Part shown: one piece after another, positions 16,566-26,193 of the stretch | How positions within the stretch are numbered: the stretch's first letter is position 1 | Layout: each line of letters starts with the position of its first letter | NCBI GenBank assembly: GCA_027078365.1 | Contig: JALWYQ010000001.1 | Location: 143,057-207,056 of the forward strand | Direction: 5' to 3' | Length of the DNA stretch: 64,000 nucleotides | DNA from: Phycisphaerae bacterium | GTDB taxonomy: Bacteria > Planctomycetota > Phycisphaerae > Sedimentisphaerales > Sedimentisphaeraceae | Made by a program: the position numbers and the translations under genes | The notes under the pieces: model-generated | Told to the model about the DNA's origin: nothing | What the model saw: the letters and a program-made list of their open reading frames with translations, nothing else | Database searches by the model: none

Positions 16566-17318
16566 TTATTTTGCTTCTGCATTGTTTTCTGCTGGTTTTA
16601 CTTCTTCTTTTTTAGTCTCTTCTTTGCTTTCAGGAGCAACTTCTTTAAAGGTGTATTTTACCTTAGCATCGTTGAGTAAAGTGATTCTTTGCTGTGCTAA
16701 TTTTGAAACAAAGTTGCTTTGATAGTCAGGATTGTCTGCGATTTTTCTGTATTGAGCTTCTGCAGAGTCAAAGTCTCTGACTTCTTCGCTACAAATAGCG
16801 ATACCAAATTTTGCAAGCGCTTCAATGGTCTTGTTAGAGTCAGCTTTTTCTAGAGCGGCCTCATATTTGGCTTTTGCTTCTGCAATCTGAGATTTTAAGT
16901 CGTTTTCGTTGATGATGCCTTTCTTATAGTGCAAATCGCTGCGCAATGCATCACCGGCCTTTATGAGAGCTAAAGCTGCGATAGAATCACGCTTTACATC
17001 TTCTGCGGCAGCAGCAATGCTATCGGCGTTATTTAAGAAACCTGAGGTCTTGTTGCCACGTACGGCAGCTACCTTATCCATCATCTGCTGGTCGTATAGC
17101 TTTGTTAGCTTAACTTGAGAAGCTAAATCTCTAACGACAATCTTTTGGGTATCTCTAAATAGCCACATCCCGATACCGATGATAATCAGCAAGACGCATA
17201 TAGCCTCAAACCAGTGAGTTTTTAGGTACGCTGGAGTGTTTTTTATATGTTTTGGCGCTTCTGCTAACCACAGTGCTAAATCGTTTCTTTTTAATTCGTG
17301 ACGATGTTCTGAGTCCAT
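16566..17318 (-). CDS. Membrane-anchored TPR-like protein, unknown function
   Basis: 250 residues. One membrane segment (about 38-54, AICVLLIIIGIGMWLF) follows a short charged N-terminus, and the rest is helical and outside. Residues 95-215 look like degenerate tetratricopeptide helices (SIAALALIKAGDALRS, ALEKADSNKTIEALAKFG, DFDSAEAQYRKIADNP). The tail (225-250) is a Lys/Glu/Pro-rich linker. The layout resembles YfgM-type periplasmic scaffold proteins, but no specific family is certain. It is a single-gene unit, divergent from the S55 peptidase gene across a 284-base gap. Confidence 0.7.
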   Translation of the reverse strand: MDSEHRHELKRNDLALWLAEAPKHIKNTPAYLKTHWFEAICVLLIIIGIGMWLFRDTQKIVVRDLASQVKLTKLYDQQMMDKVAAVRGNKTSGFLNNADSIAAAAEDVKRDSIAALALIKAGDALRSDLHYKKGIINENDLKSQIAEAKAKYEAALEKADSNKTIEALAKFGIAICSEEVRDFDSAEAQYRKIADNPDYQSNFVSKLAQQRITLLNDAKVKYTFKEVAPESKEETKKEEVKPAENNAEAK

Positions 17319-17602
17319 CTTTGCCCTCTATATTTAAGTTTTCTAATTTAACTCATTGTTTAGCCATACGGCAAAAGTATCTGGTTATTATAGAAACTTT
17401 GCTTTAGGCTTGCAATAGCTCTTTGGCAACAATAAGATTTTAGCTGAAATCATTTTATAAAGTTAGCGAATATAATCTATTTTGGCTAAGCTATTAAATC
17501 GGCTTTTAATCTATGGCACTTTAAAATCGCTCTTAATGTGTCATAACGGCGTTTTGGGTTGTGCTAACATTTTCTGTTGAGATGGATTTAACAAGGATAT
17601 TG

Positions 17603-19426
17603 ATGAAAAAAAATACATTTCCAATATACAGGCATTTCTATTTTGTTTTCCTTTTTGTACTCTTTTTGCCAATATTGCTTCAGGCAGGTTTCTCTTTTGA
17701 TAATCAGAGATACATTCCTATTGATGACATCAAGCCGGGAATGAAGGGGTATGTACTGAGTGTTTATTCGGGAACTAATATAGAAAAGTTCCCGATTGAA
17801 GTAGTCAGTGTAGTTAAAAATAATCGTATTGGGAAGAATGCGATATTCGTTATGGGAACAGACCCTAGATTTGTTCATACCGGTCCGGTTGAGGGCTGTA
17901 GCGGTTCGCCAGTATATATAAATGGTAAGATTGCCGGCGCCCTTGCGTTTGGCTGGAGCTACTCCAAAGACCCACTCTACGGAGTTACCCCAATATCTGA
18001 GATGCTAAAGGTTGCCCACGGAGAAGAAACGACAGCTCAGAAACCGCACCATGCAAGCAGTAAACTAGATGTCTCTGCTGGCGTATCGCTAGAGGTTGCG
18101 TACAAATCATTGCTCAGCTCTCTAAAATCAGAGAAGTCTCTTGCTACTAATAGCTTTGGTGAGATTGGTTTTCCTATGGTTACTTCGCTATCAAATAGTG
18201 CCTGCGCAGAGATTGAAGAGTTGGGTTCTGTTTTTGGGGCAAATTTAATTAGTAGTGATATCACGACTGTTCCAGCGGAAAAAGTTGCACAAGATTGCAA
18301 ACTCAAGCCAGGAGCGGTCTTGGCGATTCCACTGATCTCTGGTGACATAAAGATGGCAGCGATAGGAACTGTTACTGATGTCGTTGGAGACGATGTTTTG
18401 GCATTTGGCCATGCCTTTACTGGTCGAGGTCGTGTTAATTTGCCGATGGCAAGCGGATTTATCCATACAGTTGTGGCAAATAACGTTAGTAGTTTTAAGT
18501 ACGGTCAGTCTCTTAATGCTATCGGGGCGATTAAGTCAGATGAGTCAACTGCTGTCTTTGGAAAGATAGGGGAAACTGCTCCGACGATACCAGTTTCCAT
18601 TACACTCGATAGATTTGATACACAAAAGCCTAAGACTTACAACTGTAAGATTGCAGTTGACCCAGACTATACACCGATTTTAGTTCAAACCCTCATTTCC
18701 GGCGTAGCTTTGGAGCGTGGCGGATTTCCCATTCATCATACCATAAAATATTGGGCGAGAATAAATTTTGATGACGGCGAAGCCTTGGAGTTTAACGATA
18801 TCACCAGTGATGGAGGAGTATATCAACTGCTAAAGAACATTGTTGGTTCGGTGATGCTTCTATCTGATAATCCATTCCATCAATCCGTTATCAATAGTAT
18901 TGATATCAAGATGGATTTGCTTGATGAAGATAAAATGGCGACCATCTGGGATGTAGAGGTTTCTAAGACAGAACTAAAGGCCTCAGAAGCTATGAACGTT
19001 TTGGTAACTATAGATACTTTTGGTTCAGAGAAATTTCAATACGATTTTTCTGTAAAGGTTCCTGACAACGCTCCAAAGGGAAAATATATGTTGTTTGTTG
19101 GTGGCAAGAAGCGTTTTATTGATTTTGAAAGAGATAATTTGCCATACCTCTATAAAGCAGAGAGTTTTGCATCTATGATAAAAATAATCAAACGCCTCTC
19201 CAAAGAAAGAAGCGATGAAATTTATTGCGCTCTTATCTGTCCAAAGAATGGAATCTCTCTTGAGACTGCACCGCTTTATAGCTTGCCAATATCAAAACAA
19301 TTGCCGCTTGTTGACCAACGCCACGGTATGCGTGTAAAGAAAATTGGCAAGTGGCTAGTTTCAAAAAAGAAGTGTGGCTATGTTGTTAATGGAATGAAAA
19401 AGATAGAAATAAAAGTTGTTGAATAG
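17603..19426 (+). CDS. Secreted SpoIVB-like (S55) serine peptidase
   Basis: 607 residues from the ATG at 17603, which has AAGGAT seven bases upstream. A signal peptide (FVFLFVLFLPILLQAGFS) is followed by a region typical of S55: PIDDIKPGMKGYVLSVYSG, then GPVEGCSGSPVYINGKIAGA, whose Ser is the likely nucleophile, and a second block LAFGHAFTGRGRVNLP. SpoIVB itself is a signalling protease of sporulation; non-sporing PVC bacteria carry much longer homologues without PDZ homology. The C-terminal 200 residues are unrecognised beta-rich sequence. The next gene encodes a secreted beta-propeller protein, and the pair probably acts together in the periplasm. Confidence 0.85.
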   Translation: MKKNTFPIYRHFYFVFLFVLFLPILLQAGFSFDNQRYIPIDDIKPGMKGYVLSVYSGTNIEKFPIEVVSVVKNNRIGKNAIFVMGTDPRFVHTGPVEGCSGSPVYINGKIAGALAFGWSYSKDPLYGVTPISEMLKVAHGEETTAQKPHHASSKLDVSAGVSLEVAYKSLLSSLKSEKSLATNSFGEIGFPMVTSLSNSACAEIEELGSVFGANLISSDITTVPAEKVAQDCKLKPGAVLAIPLISGDIKMAAIGTVTDVVGDDVLAFGHAFTGRGRVNLPMASGFIHTVVANNVSSFKYGQSLNAIGAIKSDESTAVFGKIGETAPTIPVSITLDRFDTQKPKTYNCKIAVDPDYTPILVQTLISGVALERGGFPIHHTIKYWARINFDDGEALEFNDITSDGGVYQLLKNIVGSVMLLSDNPFHQSVINSIDIKMDLLDEDKMATIWDVEVSKTELKASEAMNVLVTIDTFGSEKFQYDFSVKVPDNAPKGKYMLFVGGKKRFIDFERDNLPYLYKAESFASMIKIIKRLSKERSDEIYCALICPKNGISLETAPLYSLPISKQLPLVDQRHGMRVKKIGKWLVSKKKCGYVVNGMKKIEIKVVE

Positions 19427-19513
19427 ATTTTAAACGATTCTTAATTGCAACGTCATCTGCGCGTGGTTGTTTTTAAGGCATGTCGTTATCAAACTAATTA
19501 CAATGGAGTTGTT

Positions 19514-21727
19514 ATGAGATTTTTAAGCTGTATTATTTTGCTGAGTTTTTCTAGTTGTTTGTTTGCGGTCAACAGCTCAATTGTGCGACATTCTCGCGCA
19601 GATGATTTTGCCGCTGCAAAGCCCAACAATATCGTGATTAATTCTCAAGGAAATATTAGTCTTGCCAATGAATCACACTGCTTGTTAAAAGACATTCCAG
19701 ATACTTGGGTAATAAACACAGTATTAACAAAGACAGAATCCGATGGCAAGGAGGCTATCTTTTTTGGAACAAGCCCAAATGGAATTCTCTATAAATACAA
19801 AGATGGCAGGCTAGAGACCTTCTACAAGAAAGCACAAAAAAAACTAGATGCCGCAACAGATTCTGTTGCAGATCCAAATGAAGCTGGTAAAAAAATCGAG
19901 AAAGAAGAGAAGGTGACTAACGAACACATCTTTGCTCTTGCGCTTGATAGAGATGGCAACCTACTCGCGGCTGTTAGTGGCGAAGATTGTAGAGTCGTTA
20001 AATTTAGAGAAGATGGCAAGTCTCATGTTGTGTGTGAATTAGACGATGCTTTCTATATTTTTGCACTGTATGTAAACGATGCTGGTGATATTTTCTTGGC
20101 GACAGGGCCTGAGGGAAAAATCTATAAGATAGACTCTGGAACTAATGAGCCTAAAGTGTTTGCAAGTTTAAAAGAGAGAAATATTCTTTCATTGGCAGCT
20201 GATAAAGAAGGTAACCTCTATGCAGGTGCCGACGAGAATGGAGTGTTGTATAAGTTTGATATGCTCACAAAAAAGCAATCGGTTGTTTTTGACTCTAAAC
20301 AAAATGACATTACCGCAATTGTCTTTGACGATGATGGCAATCTCTATTTTTCCGCAGCAAATGCCAAGGCGATGCCAAAGTCGGATAATGCCAAGCATGT
20401 AGCTAAAAGTACTAAAGCCGGTTCTGCTGATGTCAAAGATGATGTAAAGAGATTTAGTAAGTCGCAAGGAGTTTTCAAGATTCAGATTGCCAATAGCAAT
20501 CGCGGTAAACGTACATCGTCTAGGACTAAGAAATCTGAAGATAGCAAAAATAGTAGTGTTGTGTATAAAATATCACCTAAAGGATTTTCATCAAAAGTGT
20601 ACAGCCAATCGACGCTGTTTTTATCTATGCTCTATGATGACAATAAACTCTTAGTTGCAACCTCTAATGCAGGGGAGTTGATTACTATAGATACAAAAAC
20701 AGATATCGCAACTCAAAGCACACCACAAAAGGATGCCAAACAGATAACTGCCATTGCTAAATATGGTGAAGGGTTCACTGTTGCTACGGCTAACCAAGCG
20801 ATGCTTGTAGGTATCAGTAAGCATTTGGCCAAACAGGGTGAGCTGATTTCATCTTTAATTGATGCCAAGCAACCTGCTCTGTGGGGGAAAATTCAGCTTG
20901 ATGCAGACATCCCAACCGGCGCAAGTATTAAGGTCTCGTTTAGAAGTTCCAATACTTCAAAGGAGGATGATAATCTATTTAGCGTATGGAGCGAACCTAG
21001 AGAGATTGTTTCTCCTTTAAATATTGATTGTCCGGTCGGAAGATTTCTTCAATACAAGCTTATCCTAACAGGTGATAATGATGAGACGCCGCTTGTTCGA
21101 GAAATTGCAATCTCTAATCTCATAGAGAATATTGCTCCAGAGATTGTGTCAATTTCAACTTCAAGCCCACGCGATAAAGGGGCAGTTGTGTTAGTTAGCT
21201 TCTTGGCTAAAGATAAAAACAAAGACAAGTTGAGTTATCAGTTAGATTTTCGACTAGTTGATTCTAGTCGTTGGATTCTCATTGATGATAAAATTAAAAA
21301 ATCGCCATTTGAATGGGATAGCCGAACTGTTAGCGATGGTGTTTATCAACTTCGATTAAGGGTTGATGATGCAAAAAGCAACTCTCCTACAACAACAAAG
21401 TCGGCTAGTTGGATTAGCGATCCAGTAGTGGTTGATAATACCGCTCCAGTTGTTGCAAGTAGTGATGTTGCCGTAGAAGATTCCAAAGCGATAATAAAAG
21501 TTTCTTTGGAAGATCAACTCAGTATGATAGCGTCTTTTGCCTTTACAGTTGATAGCAGTAAAGATTGGATATCTACAATACCAGACGACTTAGTATTTGA
21601 TACGAGTAAAGAGGAATTCACTATTGTTACCGACGAGCTAGAAAAGGCCGATCATGTCGTAACTATCAAAGCTAGCGATGATGCTGGCAATGTTGTCTAT
21701 AAAAGTTTTTATGTAACGATAGAGTAG
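19514..21727 (+). CDS. Secreted beta-propeller protein with Ig-like C-terminus
   Basis: 738 residues from the ATG at 19514 (GGAG upstream). A signal peptide (FLSCIILLSFSSCLFA) precedes repeated blades of the form ALDRDGNLLAAVSG, VNDAGDIFLATGPEGKIYKI, ADKEGNLYAGADENGVLYKF and FDDDGNLYFSAANA, which resemble NHL/SMP-30-type propellers. A low-complexity Lys/Ser insert at about 290-350 interrupts the blades. The C-terminal 200 residues look like two Ig or fibronectin-type domains (VDNTAPVV). No ligand can be named. It follows the S55 gene and precedes the fumarase gene by four bases. Confidence 0.75.
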   Translation: MRFLSCIILLSFSSCLFAVNSSIVRHSRADDFAAAKPNNIVINSQGNISLANESHCLLKDIPDTWVINTVLTKTESDGKEAIFFGTSPNGILYKYKDGRLETFYKKAQKKLDAATDSVADPNEAGKKIEKEEKVTNEHIFALALDRDGNLLAAVSGEDCRVVKFREDGKSHVVCELDDAFYIFALYVNDAGDIFLATGPEGKIYKIDSGTNEPKVFASLKERNILSLAADKEGNLYAGADENGVLYKFDMLTKKQSVVFDSKQNDITAIVFDDDGNLYFSAANAKAMPKSDNAKHVAKSTKAGSADVKDDVKRFSKSQGVFKIQIANSNRGKRTSSRTKKSEDSKNSSVVYKISPKGFSSKVYSQSTLFLSMLYDDNKLLVATSNAGELITIDTKTDIATQSTPQKDAKQITAIAKYGEGFTVATANQAMLVGISKHLAKQGELISSLIDAKQPALWGKIQLDADIPTGASIKVSFRSSNTSKEDDNLFSVWSEPREIVSPLNIDCPVGRFLQYKLILTGDNDETPLVREIAISNLIENIAPEIVSISTSSPRDKGAVVLVSFLAKDKNKDKLSYQLDFRLVDSSRWILIDDKIKKSPFEWDSRTVSDGVYQLRLRVDDAKSNSPTTTKSASWISDPVVVDNTAPVVASSDVAVEDSKAIIKVSLEDQLSMIASFAFTVDSSKDWISTIPDDLVFDTSKEEFTIVTDELEKADHVVTIKASDDAGNVVYKSFYVTIE

Positions 21728-21731
21728 TTTT

Positions 21732-22595
21732 ATGAGACAGATTAAATACGAAACGATAGTAAATGCAGTTGCTAAGCTGTGTATAGATTCTTGTCATAAA
21801 TTGCCAGAAGATGTTCTATTGGCTCTAAAGGAAGCGCAGAGAAGAGAGTCAAATCCACGTGCTGCGCGTATAATTGAAAAGCTTATTGAAAATGCTAACC
21901 TCGCAAGTAGCGAGATGATTCCGATATGTCAGGATACCGGTCTCTCTATTGTATTTGTAGAGAAGGGTAGCGAAGTTTTCATTGAACCTCCTAAAGATAA
22001 TCCCTCTGCAACAATAGACGATGCGATAAACGCAGGTGTTGAACTTGGCTATAAGGAAGGTTTGTTGCGTAAGAGTGTAGTTTCTGAACCTTTAAATAAA
22101 AGAGAAAACACTAAGACGAATACTCCGGCTATCATTCATCACTTTGTAACAAGCGGAGATAGATTGAAACTAAGCGTTATGACTAAAGGTGGTGGTTGCG
22201 AGAATAAGAGCCAATTTAAAATGTTTAATCCGACTGAAGATAAAGCTGTTATTGTTAATTGGATTAAAGATGTAGTCATCGAAGCCGGCGCAAATGCATG
22301 CCCACCATTTGTTATTGGTGTTGGTATTGGTGGGGACTTTGAGCAATGTTGTTTGATTAGTAAAAAAGCATTGCTTAGAAAATTAGACGATAGTAATAGC
22401 GACAGTTTTTACGCAGAGATGGAAAAAGAAATCCTATCATTGATAAACGCAAGTTCTCTTGGCGCTCAGGGTTTGGGTGGCGACACGACTGCTCTTGCCG
22501 TAAAGATTGAAACTGCTCCATGTCATATTGCATCGCTACCGGTTGCTGTCAATATTGAATGCCATGCGCATAGACACAAAGAGATTGTTCTCTGA
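21732..22595 (+). CDS. Fumarate hydratase class I, alpha subunit
   Basis: 287 residues, the length of the separate alpha subunit of two-subunit iron-sulphur fumarases or L-tartrate dehydratase. The three cluster cysteines appear in PICQDTG, GGGCENKS and ACPPFVIG. The enzyme hydrates fumarate to malate and is oxygen sensitive, which fits an anaerobe. The beta subunit gene normally follows at once, but here a hairpin and a convergent GH130 gene come next, so the beta subunit must be elsewhere or missing. Tartrate dehydratase activity cannot be excluded. Confidence 0.9.
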   Translation: MRQIKYETIVNAVAKLCIDSCHKLPEDVLLALKEAQRRESNPRAARIIEKLIENANLASSEMIPICQDTGLSIVFVEKGSEVFIEPPKDNPSATIDDAINAGVELGYKEGLLRKSVVSEPLNKRENTKTNTPAIIHHFVTSGDRLKLSVMTKGGGCENKSQFKMFNPTEDKAVIVNWIKDVVIEAGANACPPFVIGVGIGGDFEQCCLISKKALLRKLDDSNSDSFYAEMEKEILSLINASSLGAQGLGGDTTALAVKIETAPCHIASLPVAVNIECHAHRHKEIVL

Positions 22596-22616
22596 AAAGG
22601 TGTCTGACACCTTTTT
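22595..22616. terminator. Palindromic AAAAGGTGTC-T-GACACCTTTT hairpin
   Basis: A ten-base perfect inverted repeat with a one-base centre overlaps the fumarase stop and has T runs on both strands, so it can end transcription of the two convergent genes. The GGTGTCTGACACC palindrome is a widely distributed repetitive sequence in many bacteria, sometimes linked with REP-type transposases. Confidence 0.75.
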
Positions 22617-22621
22617 GGTTT

Positions 22622-23575
22622 TTACACCTCAGGGCAGGATAGGATGTAGTCTTTTATTTTGTCCATATCCGCTATCGCTACGGCTACTTTGTCATCGGCT
22701 GCGCCGTAGTATAGATAGAGCTGGTTTGTTGCTTTGTTGACTATCGCTCCGGTTGCAAATACTACATCACCAACATCGCCTAGCCTTTCATAGTCAGTTT
22801 GAGGACCAAAAACCCACTCTTCGCCTCTGCGCAAGACCTTCCAAGGTCTTTCAAGGTCTAAGAGGGCCATACCAGTTCTATAAATTTGGCCGGCTACTGT
22901 CTTTCTTACGCCGTGGTAGATTATTAGCCATCCGTATTCTGTTTCGATAGGTTGGCAACCTAAGCCAATTCTTTGGCTGTCCCAATAGGCGTGGCGTGTT
23001 TCCAGAAGAACTCTATGGTCGCCCCAGTGTCTTAGGTCTGGTGACATACTCATCCAGATGTGCGCTTCACCGCGTACGATAGGCCTGTGTATAAGGCAGA
23101 ACATACCGTTAAATCGTCTTGGGAAAAGGCAGGCATCCTTGTCTTCAGGTGGAAGCAATGAGCCTAGTCTTGCAAACGATTTGAAATTTTTCGTTATTGC
23201 CAGAGATACTTCAGGGCCACCTAGTCCAAAGGAAACATACGTAATTGCGTATTGTTTTTGCTCTTCTAGCCAGACTATGCGAGGGTCTTCAAGCCCCCAT
23301 CTTTCTTCCCTCTTGGAGTGGTCCGGTTGCATTGTTGGTTTTGGGTCAATCTTCCAGTTTGTTAGACCGTCTTTACTTCTTGCAATTGTTAGGTGAGAAA
23401 AACCCCTTAGAGATTCAACTCTGTTTAGTAGGATTACTTCTCCGTTGACAATCGCCGCAGCTGGATTCATTACGGAGTTTATTGGATATGGCCAATCATC
23501 TCTAGTTAGGATTGGATTCTTATCGTATCTCTTGAAAAGATCAAATGCTAATTTTTCTCTGTGGTAGTCTTGCAT
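22622..23575 (-). CDS. GH130 glycoside phosphorylase or hydrolase
   Basis: 317 residues forming a five-bladed propeller. NPAAAIVNGEVILLNRVE, SKDGLTNW, RWGLEDPRI, YVSFGLGG, HRPI and LYYGAADDKVAVA are hallmarks of GH130. The family phosphorolyses beta-1,4- or 1,2-mannosides such as mannosylglucose and mannan or N-glycan fragments. The substrate cannot be assigned from sequence. No transporter or other glycan gene is adjacent; it converges on the fumarase gene. Confidence 0.9.
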   Translation of the reverse strand: MQDYHREKLAFDLFKRYDKNPILTRDDWPYPINSVMNPAAAIVNGEVILLNRVESLRGFSHLTIARSKDGLTNWKIDPKPTMQPDHSKREERWGLEDPRIVWLEEQKQYAITYVSFGLGGPEVSLAITKNFKSFARLGSLLPPEDKDACLFPRRFNGMFCLIHRPIVRGEAHIWMSMSPDLRHWGDHRVLLETRHAYWDSQRIGLGCQPIETEYGWLIIYHGVRKTVAGQIYRTGMALLDLERPWKVLRRGEEWVFGPQTDYERLGDVGDVVFATGAIVNKATNQLYLYYGAADDKVAVAIADMDKIKDYILSCPEV

Positions 23576-23706
23576 GTTATGTCTCCATCAGAATGCCATT
23601 TGAACCAACAATTATATCGTCTATTTGCCAACAGTTAAATCATCCAAAATAATAAAACTGCAAAGAATATATTGGCCGCACTTGCGCAATAGTTTAAGAG
23701 TTTCCA

Positions 23707-24282
23707 TCAGAATTCGATTCTACCTTCTCTTGCAAAATGATACAACATTGCCCAAGCTTTGGCAGCTATATTTTTCTGAGAATTTAAGAGCTCTGCGATT
23801 TCTTGTGAGTCCATCAGTAGAACCTCTATATCTTCTGTCGCTTCAAGAAATTTGTTCGTTATTTCTCCGCTTGCTTCAACTAAAACCATATGATTAGATT
23901 CATCACTCATGCCGGCACTCGAAAAGACTCTAGGGCTAATCTCTACGATTCTATCAACTTTCAATCCAGTCTCTTCCTTGAGCTCTCTTCGAACAGCCTC
24001 TTCTATAGTTTCGCCTTTATCTATTAATCCAGCCGCGAAGCCGTATAGATAATCACCAATGGGAACTCTAAACTCACGAATTACAACCAGTTTGTTTCCA
24101 GATGGAGTTTTAACAATTGGTATAATGACAACGGCATCTACAATATGAGCGTCCGTAATTGGCTTTTCTTTACGCGAACACATAACCCAGCTACCTGATT
24201 TGCCATCCTTTTCATATGAGACGTGGAAAAGGTTGAGCCATTTGGAGTTGGTTAATTTCTTTAGTGAGAATTCAAAAGCCAT
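23707..24282 (-). CDS. Nudix hydrolase (ADP-ribose pyrophosphatase-like)
   Basis: 191 residues. The complete Nudix box is GLIDKGETIEEAVRRELKEE followed by TGL (about 89-111), preceded by the FRVPIGDYLYGFAAG strand that marks the ADP-sugar pyrophosphatase group. It cleaves nucleoside diphosphate linkages with Mg2+. Single gene; the 130-base gap to the GH130 gene contains only likely promoter sequence. Confidence 0.9.
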   Translation of the reverse strand: MAFEFSLKKLTNSKWLNLFHVSYEKDGKSGSWVMCSRKEKPITDAHIVDAVVIIPIVKTPSGNKLVVIREFRVPIGDYLYGFAAGLIDKGETIEEAVRRELKEETGLKVDRIVEISPRVFSSAGMSDESNHMVLVEASGEITNKFLEATEDIEVLLMDSQEIAELLNSQKNIAAKAWAMLYHFAREGRIEF

Positions 24283-24452
24283 GTTAGTCCTTCAATATAT
24301 CTCGTGCATTAAAGAGTTTCTAATTTCTCTTGAGTTTAGCAAAGCTATAATTGTATTGCAATGCCAATGCCGCTCTTTCTAGTCTAATATTCTTCTTGAA
24401 GGATAATTAAAGTGGGGTAGAATGAGCTATCAATATTATTGAGGAGTTTTCT

Positions 24453-24935
24453 ATGCAAGATAATTCGAGTCTGATAGCGCAGTCGGCAGTTACAACTCGC
24501 TATGTAGTTATGCCTCATCAGGCAAATCCAAACGGAACAGCATTTGGTGGAGCTATACTTTCGTGGATAGATGTGGTAGCTTCTATGGCGGCCCAGAGAT
24601 ATTGCCGCAGACCAGTTGCTACGGTGCAAATAGACAGTGTCTCTTTTTTAACCCCAATAGAGATTGGCGACCACGTTATTCTAAAGGCCAGTGTGAATTA
24701 TACTGGCAATACATCACTTGAAGTTGGTGTGATTGTTTTTCGTGAGGATCCACTTACTGGTGAGAGGCAAAAGGCGACTAGGGCATACCTGACTTTTGTT
24801 GCCTTCGACGAAAATTCTAAACCAATGCAGGTTAAAAAGATTGAGCCTCAAACTCCAGATGAATTGCGCAGATTCGAGCAGGCAAAGAAGAGGGTGGCCC
24901 TTAGAAAACAAAATCGTATTGAGCGTGGAGTGTAG
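24453..24935 (+). CDS. Acyl-CoA thioesterase, hotdog fold (YciA-like)
   Basis: 160 residues. MPHQANPNGTAFGGAILSWI holds the Asn-Gly-Gly motif and catalytic Asp (ID) typical of the YciA/BFIT class; the hotdog strands follow (VDSVSFLTPIEIGDHVILKA, then GNTSLEVGVIVF). The enzyme hydrolyses acyl-CoAs. A helical tail (135-160) is extra. GAG lies ahead of the ATG. Divergent from the Nudix gene. Confidence 0.9.
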   Translation: MQDNSSLIAQSAVTTRYVVMPHQANPNGTAFGGAILSWIDVVASMAAQRYCRRPVATVQIDSVSFLTPIEIGDHVILKASVNYTGNTSLEVGVIVFREDPLTGERQKATRAYLTFVAFDENSKPMQVKKIEPQTPDELRRFEQAKKRVALRKQNRIERGV

Positions 24936-25019
24936 ATGGTGGTTTTACTTGGATAGCGGCGGCTGGAAACCTCTACTTGCCGCCAAAGAGGATTGGTAAG
25001 ACTTTATATATAGAAAAAA

Positions 25020-25053
25020 AACCAGATGCCCCTCCGAAGCTCTGGCTTTTTCC
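25020..25053. terminator. Probable terminator after the thioesterase gene
   Basis: CCAGA and TCTGG arms with inner GC pairs enclose a short loop, followed by CTTTTT on the plus strand and a T run on the minus strand. It serves convergent thioesterase and PilZ genes. The stem is imperfect. The upstream 24936-25019 also has a GCGGC/GCCGC pair. Confidence 0.5.
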
Positions 25054-25118
25054 ACGTCTTTCAACGCTTATTTTGTAAAGCGGGGCACCTCGATCCTCTG
25101 AGGATACCCGGCTATATT

Positions 25119-25445
25119 TTAGTCTATAAACTGTATCGCAATCTTAATCAGTCCGCGATCAATCAAGTGGTTTCTATCTACCCTTATAACTTTGCCACTT
25201 TTAATCCTCGCAAAGCGACCTTTTTGCATTGCAAGAGCCTTTGTGCGTGGAAAGTTAATCTCGATTTCGCTACCGTCTTTTATAGGTGTTGTCATAGGGA
25301 CTGCCATATACACGCCACCTTTGCTTACGTTAACGCTTCTGCCGTTAACAAATCTGTTTGCTTCAGGTAACCACACGCTTACTGGCCATGAAAGATCAGC
25401 ACGCGCATCCATTCTGTGTTCTACTTTCACTGTTGTTGTTGCCAT
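25119..25445 (-). CDS. PilZ domain protein
   Basis: 108 residues. The cyclic-di-GMP binding pattern is partly present: RxxxR as HRMDAR near residue 10 and NVSKGGVYM as the (D/N)xSxxG loop, with a beta-barrel between. It is a stand-alone PilZ adaptor in the cytoplasm. Regulation through c-di-GMP of motility or surface polysaccharide is the likely role, given the chemotaxis genes in the window, though those lie 8 kb away. Confidence 0.85.
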   Translation of the reverse strand: MATTTVKVEHRMDARADLSWPVSVWLPEANRFVNGRSVNVSKGGVYMAVPMTTPIKDGSEIEINFPRTKALAMQKGRFARIKSGKVIRVDRNHLIDRGLIKIAIQFID

Positions 25446-25687
25446 ACTAAAGTCCCTTTTAAATCTGTCAATATCGCAATTGAATAACCATTGCTTGTAT
25501 CGGCGATGTTAAGATAGGAAGTTTACGTAAAATGAGGAGATTGGAGTGTTTTTTTTGTGGTAAAGATTAAATCTTGTTTTCGACTTGTCTGTTAGGATTA
25601 TTCTGGGACGTTTGGTGAAAAAATTTTTCTATTTTCACGAGATGTTAATCTAGGGAAGGTGGAAAAGTGGCTTCAAAACAGATTATT

Positions 25688-26014
25688 TTATTTGAGCCAG
25701 TCGTTAAGATGTGTTGCAAGCAACTCTATATCTCGTCTTTGCATGATGTGGTTGCGCAGAGAGTCTTTGATTTTTAGCTTTACCAAGGCGTTATCTACCC
25801 TTTCCCAGAGTTTTTCAGCCTTTTTATCACTTTCGCAGAGATATAGCTGCGTTATTAACTCGCCTAGCTTAGTTAGCATGATGTTGTCTAGATTGTTGTA
25901 ATAGTTGCTTATTATCTTCTTCTGGTGCGCACTATATTCTCGTTTAGCCACAGTAAACTCCGTTCCAAAATTATCAAGAGGATGATATATACATTTTTCG
26001 ACCTCAATTTTCAA
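25688..26014 (-). CDS. Hypothetical helical protein, 108 residues
   Basis: No family is recognised. The sequence is helical and charged (AKREYSAHQKKIISNYYNNL, KKAEKLWERVDNALVKLK). The only in-frame start is a TTG at 26014 with a weak ribosome site, so the start is uncertain. It is divergent from the ArsR gene. The 242-base region between it and the PilZ gene shows no other reading frame with features. Confidence 0.55.
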   Translation of the reverse strand: MKIEVEKCIYHPLDNFGTEFTVAKREYSAHQKKIISNYYNNLDNIMLTKLGELITQLYLCESDKKAEKLWERVDNALVKLKIKDSLRNHIMQRRDIELLATHLNDWLK

Positions 26015-26165
26015 ACCATCTTACATATTAAATATGATTTTTAACTGCCTGCTAGTGTGACTACTTGGTTTTTGCAGGTGCAACCAAATATTTTGATGAT
26101 TTTTTTGAAAATTTGCGTTAATGGGCTATTGAATAAATATTTAAATATCGATATATTCATATATA

Positions 26166-26175
26166 TAGATTTCTA
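26166..26175. promoter_or_regulatory. Candidate ArsR-family operator
   Basis: The palindrome TAGATTTCTA lies in a run of alternating A and T (26138-26182), just upstream of GGAGG and the ArsR start. ArsR repressors bind AT-rich inverted repeats over their own promoters, so autoregulation is plausible. Confidence 0.4.
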
Positions 26176-26193
26176 GATATATGGAGGCTTAAT

